A stretch of 64,000 bases of DNA from Saccharopolyspora hirsuta (GTDB lineage: Bacteria; Actinomycetota; Actinomycetes; Mycobacteriales; Pseudonocardiaceae). The DNA lies in the NCBI RefSeq assembly GCF_008630535.1, contig NZ_VWPH01000010.1, forward strand, positions 248,001-312,000. The letters are read 5' to 3'. A model generated the notes under the pieces. The model was not told the DNA's origin. It did not search any database and saw nothing but the letters and a program-made list of their open reading frames with translations. Below, piece after piece: positions 33,846 to 45,500 of the stretch (the stretch's first letter is position 1; every line of letters begins with the position of its first letter). Position numbers and translations under genes: made by a program.

Positions 33846-34832
33846 TCAGGGCACCGCCAGGACGATCTTGCCGAGGGCCTGGCCGGTGCGCAGCCGCTCG
33901 ACCGCTGCCGCCGCCCGGTCCAGCGGGAAGACCTCGTCGACGACCGGTCGGATGCGGCCGTCGGCCACCGCCGGGATCACCTCCGGGACCAGCCCGGCGA
34001 GCACCGCGCCCAGCTCGGCCGGGCGGCCGAACCCGAACGACACGCCCCGCAGGTGCAGGTGCCGGGAGGACAGGTGGTCCAGGTTGATGGTGGACTCCGC
34101 CCGGTCCAGGCGGCCGATGTTGACCAGGTGCCCTTCGACGCGGGTGGCCGGGAGGCACGCGGCGAACAGCCGTCCGCCCACGTGGTCGAGCACGACGTCC
34201 ACCCCCTGCCCGCCGGTGGCCTCGAGCACCTCCTCGGTCAGGCTGTCGCCCGGGCCGACGACGACCACGTCCGCTCCGGCGCTGACCAGCAGCGCCTCCT
34301 TCGACGCGGTCCGGGTGGTGCCGACGACGGTCGACGCCCCGAGCACCTTCGCGATCTGCACGCCGAGCAGGCCGATGGCCGAGGTGGCGCCGGTGATGAG
34401 CACCGACTGCCCGGCCCGGAACGCGCCCAGCTGCAGCGCGCCGTGCTCGGTGAGCAGACCGGTCGGCAGCGACGCGGCCTCCTCGGGGCCGATGGTGTCC
34501 GGGATCCGCAGGACGTGCCGGTGGTCGGCGCGCACGTACTGGGCGAAGCTGCGCGGCTGGGTGCCCATCACCCGCTCGCCCACCGACACGCCGCTGACGT
34601 CCGCGCCGATCGCGGCGATCTCACCGGCGAACTCGTAGCCCGCGCAGTACTCCTCCCCCGTGCCGCCAGCCGTCGGGTCGGCGGCGGCCAGCACCGAGGC
34701 GTCGGCGTTGTTCAGCGCCGCGGCGCGGACGCGCACCAGCACCTGCCCACGTCCGACCTCGGGCACCGGGACCTCCCGCGCCTCCCACTCGGGGCCGGTG
34801 CCGCCGAACAGCGCAGTCATCGTCGCGGGCAT
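33846..34832 (-). CDS. Zinc-free quinone-oxidoreductase-like MDR enzyme
   Basis: A 328-residue medium-chain dehydrogenase/reductase with an NADPH-binding segment GQSVLITGATSAIGLLGVQIAK near 150. The usual zinc ligands are missing (GYEFAGEI in place of the GHE motif), so it is closer to quinone oxidoreductases than to alcohol dehydrogenases. The ATG at 34832 has GGAGGAG 7 bases upstream. PTM gene clusters often contain an MDR reductase (IkaC/FtdE) that closes the last ring. This gene is only 4.4 kb from the PTM genes, but furA-katG lies between, so membership is possible rather than shown. Confidence 0.82.
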   Translation of the reverse strand: MPATMTALFGGTGPEWEAREVPVPEVGRGQVLVRVRAAALNNADASVLAAADPTAGGTGEEYCAGYEFAGEIAAIGADVSGVSVGERVMGTQPRSFAQYVRADHRHVLRIPDTIGPEEAASLPTGLLTEHGALQLGAFRAGQSVLITGATSAIGLLGVQIAKVLGASTVVGTTRTASKEALLVSAGADVVVVGPGDSLTEEVLEATGGQGVDVVLDHVGGRLFAACLPATRVEGHLVNIGRLDRAESTINLDHLSSRHLHLRGVSFGFGRPAELGAVLAGLVPEVIPAVADGRIRPVVDEVFPLDRAAAAVERLRTGQALGKIVLAVP

Positions 34833-34924
34833 GTGAAAGCTCCTCCGTCGCGGGGAAAGGCTGCGCTGCCGAGTCCGTCCAAGGATGGCCGCCGTCCGAC
34901 CCGGGCGCACGCCGCCCGCGAAAG

Positions 34925-34958
34925 ACCGGGACCCCGCCCTCGCGGACGGGGTCCCGGT
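34925..34958 (-). terminator. Terminator after katG
   Basis: A perfect 12-bp stem (ACCGGGACCCCG at 34925-34936 and its complement at 34947-34958) with a 10-base loop begins 15 bases after the katG stop. Confidence 0.8.
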
Positions 34959-34973
34959 TCCGGCGGAGCGACC

Positions 34974-37656
<2,683 letters not shown>

Positions 37657-37663
37657 GAGCGGC

Positions 37664-37692
37664 AGTCTGGCCGGTTTTCTGGACCGAATCAA
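37664..37692 (-). promoter_or_regulatory. Promoter of furA-katG (leaderless)
   Basis: On the minus strand TTGATT (37692-37687), a 17-base spacer and CAGACT (37669-37664) lie 7 bases before the furA GTG. An AT-rich dyad-like stretch just upstream (about 37707-37727, TCGATATGATTTCTATCAA) is a plausible FurA box. Confidence 0.7.
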
Positions 37693-38003
37693 GAGTGTTC
37701 CGCGGATCGATATGATTTCTATCAACACTGAAACTATCGACGATCATGAACCGGGACGGCGACCCCGCACGCGCCGCCGATCACCTTGAGCCCCCGCTCC
37801 GGTCACCGATCCGGGAACAGCGCCTGCGGCAAGGAGAATCCGGGGGAGCACCCCCACCCCACCCGCCGCCGCCCGTACCCGCTCCACCGCGGATGTTCAA
37901 CGACTGCGCCGAGATCTACCCAGAAGTGTCCACTGTAGATGTCGGGACGCGCCGGGTTCGCTATGTTCGCGGTGCCCCCCTCGAAACGCAGTGAGGAGAC
38001 GTG

Positions 38004-39194
38004 ATGAGCCTGTCCCGGGAACTCCCGATCCACATGCAGCGCAACGGATTCGACCCGGTCCCGGAGCTGAGCGCGATACGGCGGCGCGAGGGGGTGGTGC
38101 GCAGCACCAGCCCGTTCGGCATGGACAGCTGGCTGGTCACCCGCTACGCCGACGTCCGGTGGGTGCTCTCCGACTGGGAGACCTTCAGCAACGTCCTGCC
38201 GATCTACTCCTCGCCACCCGGCTCCCCCGAGGAGGAGGACGAGAACGTCATGCGCCAGGCGGGCAACGTGCTCGTCGTCGACCCGCCCGAGCACACCCGG
38301 CTGCGGCGGACCGTCGCGCCGGAGTTCACCGCCCGGCGGCTGAGCCGGTTGGAGCCGCGCATCACCAGCATCGTCCACGACCACCTCGACGAGCTGGAGC
38401 GCGCCGGATCGCCCGGCGACCTCGTCACCGCGTTCTCCATCCCGGTCCCGTCGCTGGTCCTCTGCGAGCTGCTCGGCGTCCCGCACGAGGACCGCGAGGA
38501 CTTCCTCCGGTACACCAACGGTTTCCTCAACACCGCCTTCACCGACGAGGAGCGCAAGGCGCTGCACGCCGAATCGCACGCCTACCTCGCCCGGCTCGTC
38601 GCCCGCAGCCGGGTCGATCCCGGCGAGGGGCTGCTGGGCCGGGTGACGCAAACCCACGGCGACGAGCTCACCGACGCCGAGATCGTCGGCCTGGTCAGCC
38701 TGCTCCTGCTGGTGGGGCACGAAACCACCGCGGACATGCTGTCGCTGGGCACGCTGGCGCTGCTGCAGCACCCCGAGCAGCTCGACCGGCTGCGGCGCGA
38801 CCCCGAGCTCATCGACCCGGCGATCGAGGAGCTGCTGCGGTGGCTGGCGATCGCGCACGCCAGCACGGTCAAGGTCGCCACCCGGCAGGTCGAGATCGCC
38901 GGGCAGGTGATCAACGCGGGTGATCTGGTGATGTGCTCGTTCCCCGCGGCCAACCGCGACCCGGACTTCGTGGCGCGGCCGGACGAGCTGGACATCACCC
39001 GGGCCCCGTCCCGGCACGTGGCGTTCGGGCACGGGGCGCACCACTGCATCGGTGCGCCGCTGGCCCGCCTGCAGCTGCGGATCGCGCTGCCCCTCCTGCT
39101 CGACCGGTTCCCCGGGATGAAGCTGGCCGCCGACCCCGAGTTCCGCACCGGTCACCTGACCCACGGGCTGAAGTCCCTGCTGATCGCCTGGTGA
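38004..39194 (+). CDS. Cytochrome P450 next to the PTM core genes
   Basis: A 396-residue bacterial class I P450. The I-helix oxygen-binding motif is LLLVGHETTAD, the K-helix ExxR is EELLR and the haem-binding loop is FGHGAHHCIGAPLAR with the axial Cys. The ATG at 38004 is preferred to the GTG three bases earlier because GAGGAG then has a 5-base spacing. It converges on the flavoenzyme genes and shares a terminator with them. PTM loci commonly carry a P450 (FtdF/IkaD type) that hydroxylates or epoxidises the carbocycle, so this is a good candidate tailoring enzyme. No ferredoxin gene is adjacent. Confidence 0.9.
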   Translation: MSLSRELPIHMQRNGFDPVPELSAIRRREGVVRSTSPFGMDSWLVTRYADVRWVLSDWETFSNVLPIYSSPPGSPEEEDENVMRQAGNVLVVDPPEHTRLRRTVAPEFTARRLSRLEPRITSIVHDHLDELERAGSPGDLVTAFSIPVPSLVLCELLGVPHEDREDFLRYTNGFLNTAFTDEERKALHAESHAYLARLVARSRVDPGEGLLGRVTQTHGDELTDAEIVGLVSLLLLVGHETTADMLSLGTLALLQHPEQLDRLRRDPELIDPAIEELLRWLAIAHASTVKVATRQVEIAGQVINAGDLVMCSFPAANRDPDFVARPDELDITRAPSRHVAFGHGAHHCIGAPLARLQLRIALPLLLDRFPGMKLAADPEFRTGHLTHGLKSLLIAW

Positions 39195-39197
39195 ACC

Positions 39198-39230
39198 GCG
39201 AGGTGGTCCGGCGCCGCCGGATCACCTCGC
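39198..39230. terminator. Bidirectional terminator between P450 and flavoenzyme genes
   Basis: GCGAGGTGGTCCGG (39198-39211) pairs with CCGGATCACCTCGC (39217-39230) with one G-T pair and a 5-base loop. It overlaps the last codons of the minus-strand gene and lies 3 bases past the P450 stop. Confidence 0.7.
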
Positions 39231-40910
39231 CGCCGCGACCCGGTCCCGCCGGGCGCTCCCCCGGCCCACCGGGATCACCAGGTGGGTCGGGGCGGGGGCG
39301 CTGTCGTCGATGCTCGCGGTGAACTCCTTGCCGTCGTCGCGGCAGACGAACTGCATCACCTGCCGCCCCGCGGCGGCGGCCCGGATCAGCCCGCCGGTGG
39401 TCGCCCACACCCCGGAGAGGTAGAAGTTCGCCAGGCCGGGCAGCCGCGGCCCGTGCTTCTTGATCACCTTCTCCATCGTCTCGCCGCCCTCCACGAACGG
39501 CTGCCAGCCCAGCACCGTGCCGTTGTAGTTGCCGGTGTAGCGGACCTGGGTGAGCGGGGTGGAGATGTCCCGGACGGTGACGGCGTCCTTCAACCCCGGG
39601 TAGCGCGCGTCGAGGAAGTCCACGATGACGTCCTTGACCCGGCGCTTGGCGGCGTAGTAGTCGGCGCCGCGGCGCACCGAGAGGGTGTGCCGGGGCTCGC
39701 CCTTGCGCATCCGGGTCGCCTGCTCCGGCCCGGTGGCCAGCTCCCGCCACGGTCCGATGTCGCAGAAGTAGGTGGCGTAGACGATGGTCCGGCCCTCCGG
39801 CGCGAGCTCCGGGTAGTGCGAGCTGCGGAACTGGACGTTGATGCTGGGGTGCCGGATGCCGGTCAGCTGCGCGGCCACCTCCTCGTCGAGCAGGTGGGTG
39901 GTGCACGGCTCGCCGTCCGGGAACGGCCGGTCCAGGCCCAGGAACAGCGCGAAGTAGCCCGGGAAGATGTTGCCGGGCTCGTCGATCGTGCTGGTGTAGA
40001 GCTCGCGGTGGGTGTCGGTGAGGTAGCGGCCGCCGAGCAGCTTCATCGTCGTGGTGCGGCCGTCGCAGGCCGACACCACGATGTCGGCGCGGAACTCGCG
40101 CCCGTCGCTGAGCCGCACGCCCACCGCGCGGTCGTCCTCGACGAGCACCTCCTCGACCTTCGCGTTGTAGCTGATCTCGCCGCCGAGGTCGCGGTAGCGG
40201 CGCTCGATCGACTCGGCCAGCCCCAGCGAACCGCCCTCCGGGACCCCGGCGGAGCGGTTGGCGTGCGCGGCGAGCTGGAAGTAGAACGGCAGCACCGGGA
40301 ACGCCGGGTGCTTCTCGTAGAGGATGAAGTTGAACGCCTCCCGGAGCAGCGGTTCGCGGAACTTGGCGGAGTAGTCCGTCATCAGCGTGCCGATCGACCT
40401 GCGGATGAGGTTGAAGTACGGCGCGAACGAGGCCAGCATCCGCCAGCGCTCGAAGGTGCCCATCAGGCCGACCGGTTTGAGGAACGGGTAGACCGACAGC
40501 AGCTTGCGGAACTTGCGCAGGCCGTTGCAGAAGTCCCGGATCAGCTTGGCGTCGGCCGGGGAGATCTCCAGCAGGTGCTCCTGCAGCCGGTCCGGGTCGG
40601 AGTAGAAGTAGACGGCCCGGCCGTCGCGGCCGCGCACGATGTTGAACACGTCGAAGTGGCGCATCTGCTTGCCCTGCAGGGCACCGAGCTCCAACCAGAT
40701 CTGGTGCATCTCGTTGCCCGGGCCGTTGCCCAGCAACCAGCTCACGCAGCAGTCGAAGGTGAAGTCCCCCTTGTCCCAGGCGGTGCAGCAACCACCCGGG
40801 ATCTCGTGCATCTCGAAGATCTGGCTGCGGTACCCGTTCATCTGGGCGTAGCACCCGGTGGACAGGCCGCCCAGCCCACCACCGATGATGATCATGCTCT
40901 GCCGCGACAT
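39222..40910 (-). CDS. ftdD: PTM-type FAD oxidoreductase, phytoene-desaturase family (second of two)
   Basis: A 562-residue flavoenzyme. The N-terminal FAD-binding motif is IIIGGGLGGLSTGCYAQMNG near 7-26, followed by IFEMHEIPGGCC. A C-terminal FAD motif is SGVWATTGGLIRAAAAGR. It is a clear paralog of the next gene. In PTM loci such phytoene-dehydrogenase homologs (FtdC/FtdD, IkaB, OX1-OX3) close the first carbocycles on the polyene tetramate. The start ATG lies 2 bp after the stop of the upstream paralog, with GAGGAGG overlapping that stop, so translation is coupled. The symbol is given by position in the frontalamide-type gene order. Confidence 0.87.
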   Translation of the reverse strand: MSRQSMIIIGGGLGGLSTGCYAQMNGYRSQIFEMHEIPGGCCTAWDKGDFTFDCCVSWLLGNGPGNEMHQIWLELGALQGKQMRHFDVFNIVRGRDGRAVYFYSDPDRLQEHLLEISPADAKLIRDFCNGLRKFRKLLSVYPFLKPVGLMGTFERWRMLASFAPYFNLIRRSIGTLMTDYSAKFREPLLREAFNFILYEKHPAFPVLPFYFQLAAHANRSAGVPEGGSLGLAESIERRYRDLGGEISYNAKVEEVLVEDDRAVGVRLSDGREFRADIVVSACDGRTTTMKLLGGRYLTDTHRELYTSTIDEPGNIFPGYFALFLGLDRPFPDGEPCTTHLLDEEVAAQLTGIRHPSINVQFRSSHYPELAPEGRTIVYATYFCDIGPWRELATGPEQATRMRKGEPRHTLSVRRGADYYAAKRRVKDVIVDFLDARYPGLKDAVTVRDISTPLTQVRYTGNYNGTVLGWQPFVEGGETMEKVIKKHGPRLPGLANFYLSGVWATTGGLIRAAAAGRQVMQFVCRDDGKEFTASIDDSAPAPTHLVIPVGRGSARRDRVAAAR

Positions 40911-40912
40911 CC

Positions 40913-42556
40913 TCAGGCCTCCTCGGTCAGCTGCATCGGGCGGACGTCCAGTTGCGGTAGGTGGCCGAGCATCTCCGGCCGCCAGGGTTGGTCGTCGGGG
41001 CTCTCCCAGGCCCGGAACGGGATGCCGAGCTCCTCGCACAGGAACTGGATCGCGAACCGGCCGCTCGAAGCCGCCTTGATCAGCCCGCCACCACCGATCC
41101 ACTGCCCGGCCATGGAGAACCCGGCCAGCCCGGGCAGCCGCATCCGCTGCCGGTTCACCAGCCGGGTGGCCAGGTCGTCGGCCTCGGTGAAGCCGATCCA
41201 GCCGAGGATGCTGCCGTTGTGGTTGCCGGTGTAGCGGTGGTTGGTCGTCGGCGTGGCCACGTCGACGACGTCGATGCGCCCGCCGATCTCCGGGTGGCGC
41301 TCCGCCAGGAAGGCCCGGACGAAGTCGGCGGCCTTGCGCTTCTGCGCCCAGTACTCGCGCCGGTTGCGGGTGCGCAGCTCCCGCCAGTACCCGAAGTCGC
41401 TGAAGTAGGTGCAGTGGAACAACGACTTGCCCGGCGGGGCGCAGCCCGGCCAGTAGCGCGACCGCAGCTGGACCACGAGGCTGTCCTGCATCACCCGCGG
41501 CAGCTGCGCGCTCTCCTGCGCGGAGAGCAGGTACGTGGTGCTGTGCGGGGTGTCCGGCGGGAGCTCGACGTCGACGCCGACGAACACCGACATCATGCCC
41601 GGGTACACCGCTTCGGGCTTGTGCAGCAGCTCGCCGTAGAGCTTGTCCAGCTCCGGGGTGGTGTACTCACCGCCCAGCAGGCGGTAGATCGTGGTGTACC
41701 CGTCGCAGGCCGAGATGACGTGATCGGCGTGGTGGCGGGTGCCGTTCTTGAGCTCGACGCCGACCGCCCTGCCGTCCTCGACCAGGATCCGCCGCACCCG
41801 CGCGCGGTAGCTGATCTCGCCGCCGAGCCCGGTGTAGCGGTCCTCGATGGACCTCGCCAGCCCCAGCGAGCCGCCCTCCGGGATTCCCGCGTTGCCGTGG
41901 TGGGCGCAGGCGATGTTGTACAGGTACGGCAGCAGCGGGAACTGCTCGTGGTCCTGGAAGAAGACGTTCGGGAACCCCCGCCGCAGCAGCGGGTCCTCGA
42001 ACTTCGCGCTGAAGTCGGCCATCCGCCGCGCCGAGTTCCGCCAGAACAGCAGCAGCGACGGCAGCACCTCGCGCAGCACGGCCAGCTTCTCGGGCAGCGT
42101 CTTCAGCGGCGGTGGCTTCAGGAACGGGAAGACCTCGAGGTCCAGGAACCGCCGCAGGTCCCGGCAGAACGACTTGATCAGCCGCGCGTCGCCCGGCGAG
42201 AGCGCGAGCAGGTGCCGCTCCAGCCGATCCGGGTCGTGGTAGAACCGCACCTCCCGCCCGTCCTCGCCGACGACCCGGTTGAACACCTCGAAGTTGGTGA
42301 TCTCCTTGCCGTCGAGCGCCCCGAGCTCCCGCCAGATCTGGTTGGCCTCGTTGCCCGGTGCGGTCCCGATCAGCCACTCGATGCAGTAGTCGAAGATGTA
42401 GCCCTCGCGCGACCAGGCGGTGCAGCACCCGCCCGGCAGCACGTGCTTCTCGAGGATGCGGCTGTCCAGCCCGCTCATCTGCGCGTAGCAACCGGCCGCC
42501 AGGCCCGCGATCCCGCCGCCGATGATCAGGACGCTCGGCTTGCCGCTGTCAGGCAT
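40913..42556 (-). CDS. ftdC: PTM-type FAD oxidoreductase, phytoene-desaturase family (first of two)
   Basis: A 547-residue flavoenzyme with FAD motif LIIGGGIAGLAAGCYAQMSG near 10-29, then ILEKHVLPGGCCTAW and a C-terminal MAGQWIGGGGLIKAASSGR. It is homologous along its length to the downstream flavoenzyme. Its ATG lies inside the end of the PKS-NRPS gene (8-base overlap), so it is made together with the synthase. The role is probably redox cyclisation of the polyene tetramate to the first five-membered ring. Two such enzymes generally indicate at least a bicyclic product. Ring sizes cannot be read from the sequence. Confidence 0.88.
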   Translation of the reverse strand: MPDSGKPSVLIIGGGIAGLAAGCYAQMSGLDSRILEKHVLPGGCCTAWSREGYIFDYCIEWLIGTAPGNEANQIWRELGALDGKEITNFEVFNRVVGEDGREVRFYHDPDRLERHLLALSPGDARLIKSFCRDLRRFLDLEVFPFLKPPPLKTLPEKLAVLREVLPSLLLFWRNSARRMADFSAKFEDPLLRRGFPNVFFQDHEQFPLLPYLYNIACAHHGNAGIPEGGSLGLARSIEDRYTGLGGEISYRARVRRILVEDGRAVGVELKNGTRHHADHVISACDGYTTIYRLLGGEYTTPELDKLYGELLHKPEAVYPGMMSVFVGVDVELPPDTPHSTTYLLSAQESAQLPRVMQDSLVVQLRSRYWPGCAPPGKSLFHCTYFSDFGYWRELRTRNRREYWAQKRKAADFVRAFLAERHPEIGGRIDVVDVATPTTNHRYTGNHNGSILGWIGFTEADDLATRLVNRQRMRLPGLAGFSMAGQWIGGGGLIKAASSGRFAIQFLCEELGIPFRAWESPDDQPWRPEMLGHLPQLDVRPMQLTEEA

Positions 42557-45500
42557 CGCGGACCGCTCCTTCCAGGATCCCGCGCACCAGACCGGCGTTG
42601 GTCGGCAGGTGCGCCTCGTCGAGCATCTCGGCGTGGTCGCCCGACCCGCGGTGCACGTCGCTGCGCGTCGCGGAGCTGCCGTGCCAGCTGCCCGGGGCGC
42701 CGGTGGCGTACTGCTCGGCCTTGAGCTCGTCGGAGATCACGCTCACCGCGGCCCGCACCGTGCCGGTGTTCGGCGTCCGGCTGCTGTAGTCCAGGTAGTC
42801 CCTGGCCTGCTCGCGGGTCTCCGCGGCCACCACCTCCGAGCCGGTGTGCCTGCGCAGGTGCTCGGCCAGCTCGGTCTCGAACGCCGCGAGGTGCTCCTCG
42901 CCGAGCTGGAAGGACTCGCCGATCCGGTAGGAGTCCACGATGATCACGTCGGAGACCTCCCGGCCGCGCCGCTCCAGCTCACCGGCCACCTCGAAGGCCA
43001 GGTTGCCGCCCAGCGAGTAGCCGAGCAGCGCGCAGCTGCCGTCGGGCTGCAGGTCCTCGACCAGGTCCGCGTAGCGGGCCACCTTGTCGTCCCCGGTCAG
43101 GTAGTTGAACGCCACCACGCGGTGCTCCGGCAGGTGCTCGGCGAACTTGCGGTAGACCAGGCCGTGCCCGCCGGCGGGCGGGAAGCAGAACAGCGGGGCG
43201 CCGAGGTCGCCGAAGGTCAGGTAGGGCTGGGCGCCGCCGATCCGGCCGGTGATGATGTGCTCCAGCGTGGTCGCCATGCCCTGCAGGGTGGTGACCTTGA
43301 ACAGCTGGCTGACCGGGATGCTGATGTTGAACTCGTGCTGCAGGTGGTGGATGAGCTCGATCAGCCTGATGGAGCTGCCGCCGACCTCGAAGAAGTCGTC
43401 GCGCAGCGCGACCTCCGGCAGGCCCAGCACGGACTTCCAGTGCTCGGCCATGCGCTCCTCGAACAGCGTCACCGGCTGCTCGTCGGCGTCGTCGCGGGTG
43501 ACCTCGGGCTCGGGCAGCGCGGTGAGGTCGACCTTGCCGTTGGAGGTCAGCGGCAGCGCGGCCACCTCGACCAGGTGGGTCGGGATCATGAAGGTCGGCA
43601 GGTACTCCGCGAGGTGCCTGCGCAGCGCCCGCACGTCCAGCGCGGCCCCGTCGGCGGGCACGCAGTAGGCGCACAGCACGTTGTCGCCGTCGGCTCCGGC
43701 GCGGGTGGTGACGACCGCTCGCGCGAGTCCCGGCCAGGAGGCCAGCCGCGCTTCGATCTCACCGGTCTCGATGCGGTGGCCGTGCACCTTGACCTGCGAG
43801 TCGGCCCGGCCGAGCAGGTGCGCGGTGCCCTCGGCGTCCCAGCGGGCCAGGTCGCCGGTCCGGTACAACCGCACCGGTTCACCGCCGAACGTGCGGGTGA
43901 CGAAGCGCTGCGCGGTCAGCTCCTCGTCGAGGTAGCCGAGGGACACCCCGTCGCCGCCGACCCACAGCTCGCCGGGCACGCCCGGCGGCACCGGCCGCCC
44001 GTGCCGGTCGAGGATGTAGAGCCTGCTGTTGGGCAGCGGTCGGCCGATGGGCACCAGCTGCCCCGGCGCCAGGTGGTCGGTCGGCCCCTCGAAGTAGGCG
44101 CTGTCGATGGTGGCCTCGCTGAGCCCGTAGGAGTTGACCACGCGGGTCCGCGGTCCGCACAGCTCCCGCAACCGCTGGTACTCCTCGACCTTCCACGCGT
44201 CGGAGCCGACGACCAGCAGCCGCATGAAGTCGAGCCGGTGCCCGGCGCGTTCGCAGTGCTCCACCAGCCCGCGGACCACCGCGGGCACGAACTCGGCGCA
44301 GTCGACGCGCTCGGCGCGCATCACGTCGTGGAGCCGGGCGGTGTTGAACAGCAGGTCCCGGTTGACCAGCACGAGGGTTCCGCCGGAGCACAGCGCCCGC
44401 ACCAGGTCGCCGGTGAACACGTCGAAGGCGGAGCTGGCCAGCTGCAGGTGCACGTGGACGTCCTCGCCGAGCCGGTACTCCGCGTGCCAGGCGTGGTAGG
44501 CCGAGGACAGGTTGCGGTGGCTGACCCGCACGGCCTTCGGTCGGCCCGTCGAACCCGAGGTGTAGATGACGTAGGCGGGCGATTCCGGGTCCAGCGGGCG
44601 GTCGGCGGCCTCCGGCCCGGCCTCGGCGCGCAGCTCGGCCGGGGTCAGCACGACGCCCGCGCCGCCCAGCTGATCGCGGTGGGCGTCGTCGACGACGGCC
44701 AGCACGGCTCCGGCGTCGCGCACCATGTCGGACAGCCGGTCCGCCGGGTGGTCCGGGTCCAGCGGCAGGTAGGCGCCACCGGCGTGCAGGACCGCGAGCA
44801 GGGTGGTGATCAGCTCCGGCGACTTCTCCATGCACAGCGCGACGACCGCGCCGTTGGTGACGCCGAGATCGCGCAGCCGGTGCGCCATCCGCCGGGACTC
44901 CCGTTCCAGCTCCCGGTAGCTGAGCCGCCGCGTCTCCCCCGCCTCCGACGGCATCGAGACGGCGATCGCGTCGGGGTTCTCGGCGGCCGCCCGGCTGATC
45001 AGGCGGTGCACCGCCACGTCGTCGGCCGCCCGCCGGATCGCGCCGCTGAAGTTCTCCAGCAGCTGCTCGGACTCGACGTCGTCGAGCATCCGGACCTGGG
45101 TGGCGGGTTCGGCGGCGGGAGTGCTGGTCAGCGATTCGACCAGGTTGCGGTAGTGCCCGGCCATGCGGCGGATCGTGGCGGGCCGGAACAGGTCCGAGTT
45201 GTACTTGAAGACGCAGTGGAACCGGCCGTCCGCCTCGTCCTCGTAGGCCGACAGCGTCAGGTCGAACTGCCCCTCCTCCTCCGGCAGCTCGATGTAGTCC
45301 AGCCGGTAGCCGTACTTCTCGGTGGCCACCTTGTGCACCAGCAGGATGAACATGGCCTGGAACAGCGCCGACCGGCTCGGGTCGTGCTTGCCGCCGAGCT
45401 CGTCGACCAGCAGCACGAACGGGTACTCCTGGTGGTCCAGTCCGTTGAGGACGGTCTCGCGGGTGCGGGCCAGCAGCTCGCCGACCGTCGGGTCTCCGGA

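Noticed and set aside
33846-34832. Calling the MDR gene the PTM ring-closing reductase (IkaC/FtdE)
   Set aside because: The zinc-ligand pattern and N-terminus look like a quinone reductase and furA-katG lies between. It is kept only as a possibility.
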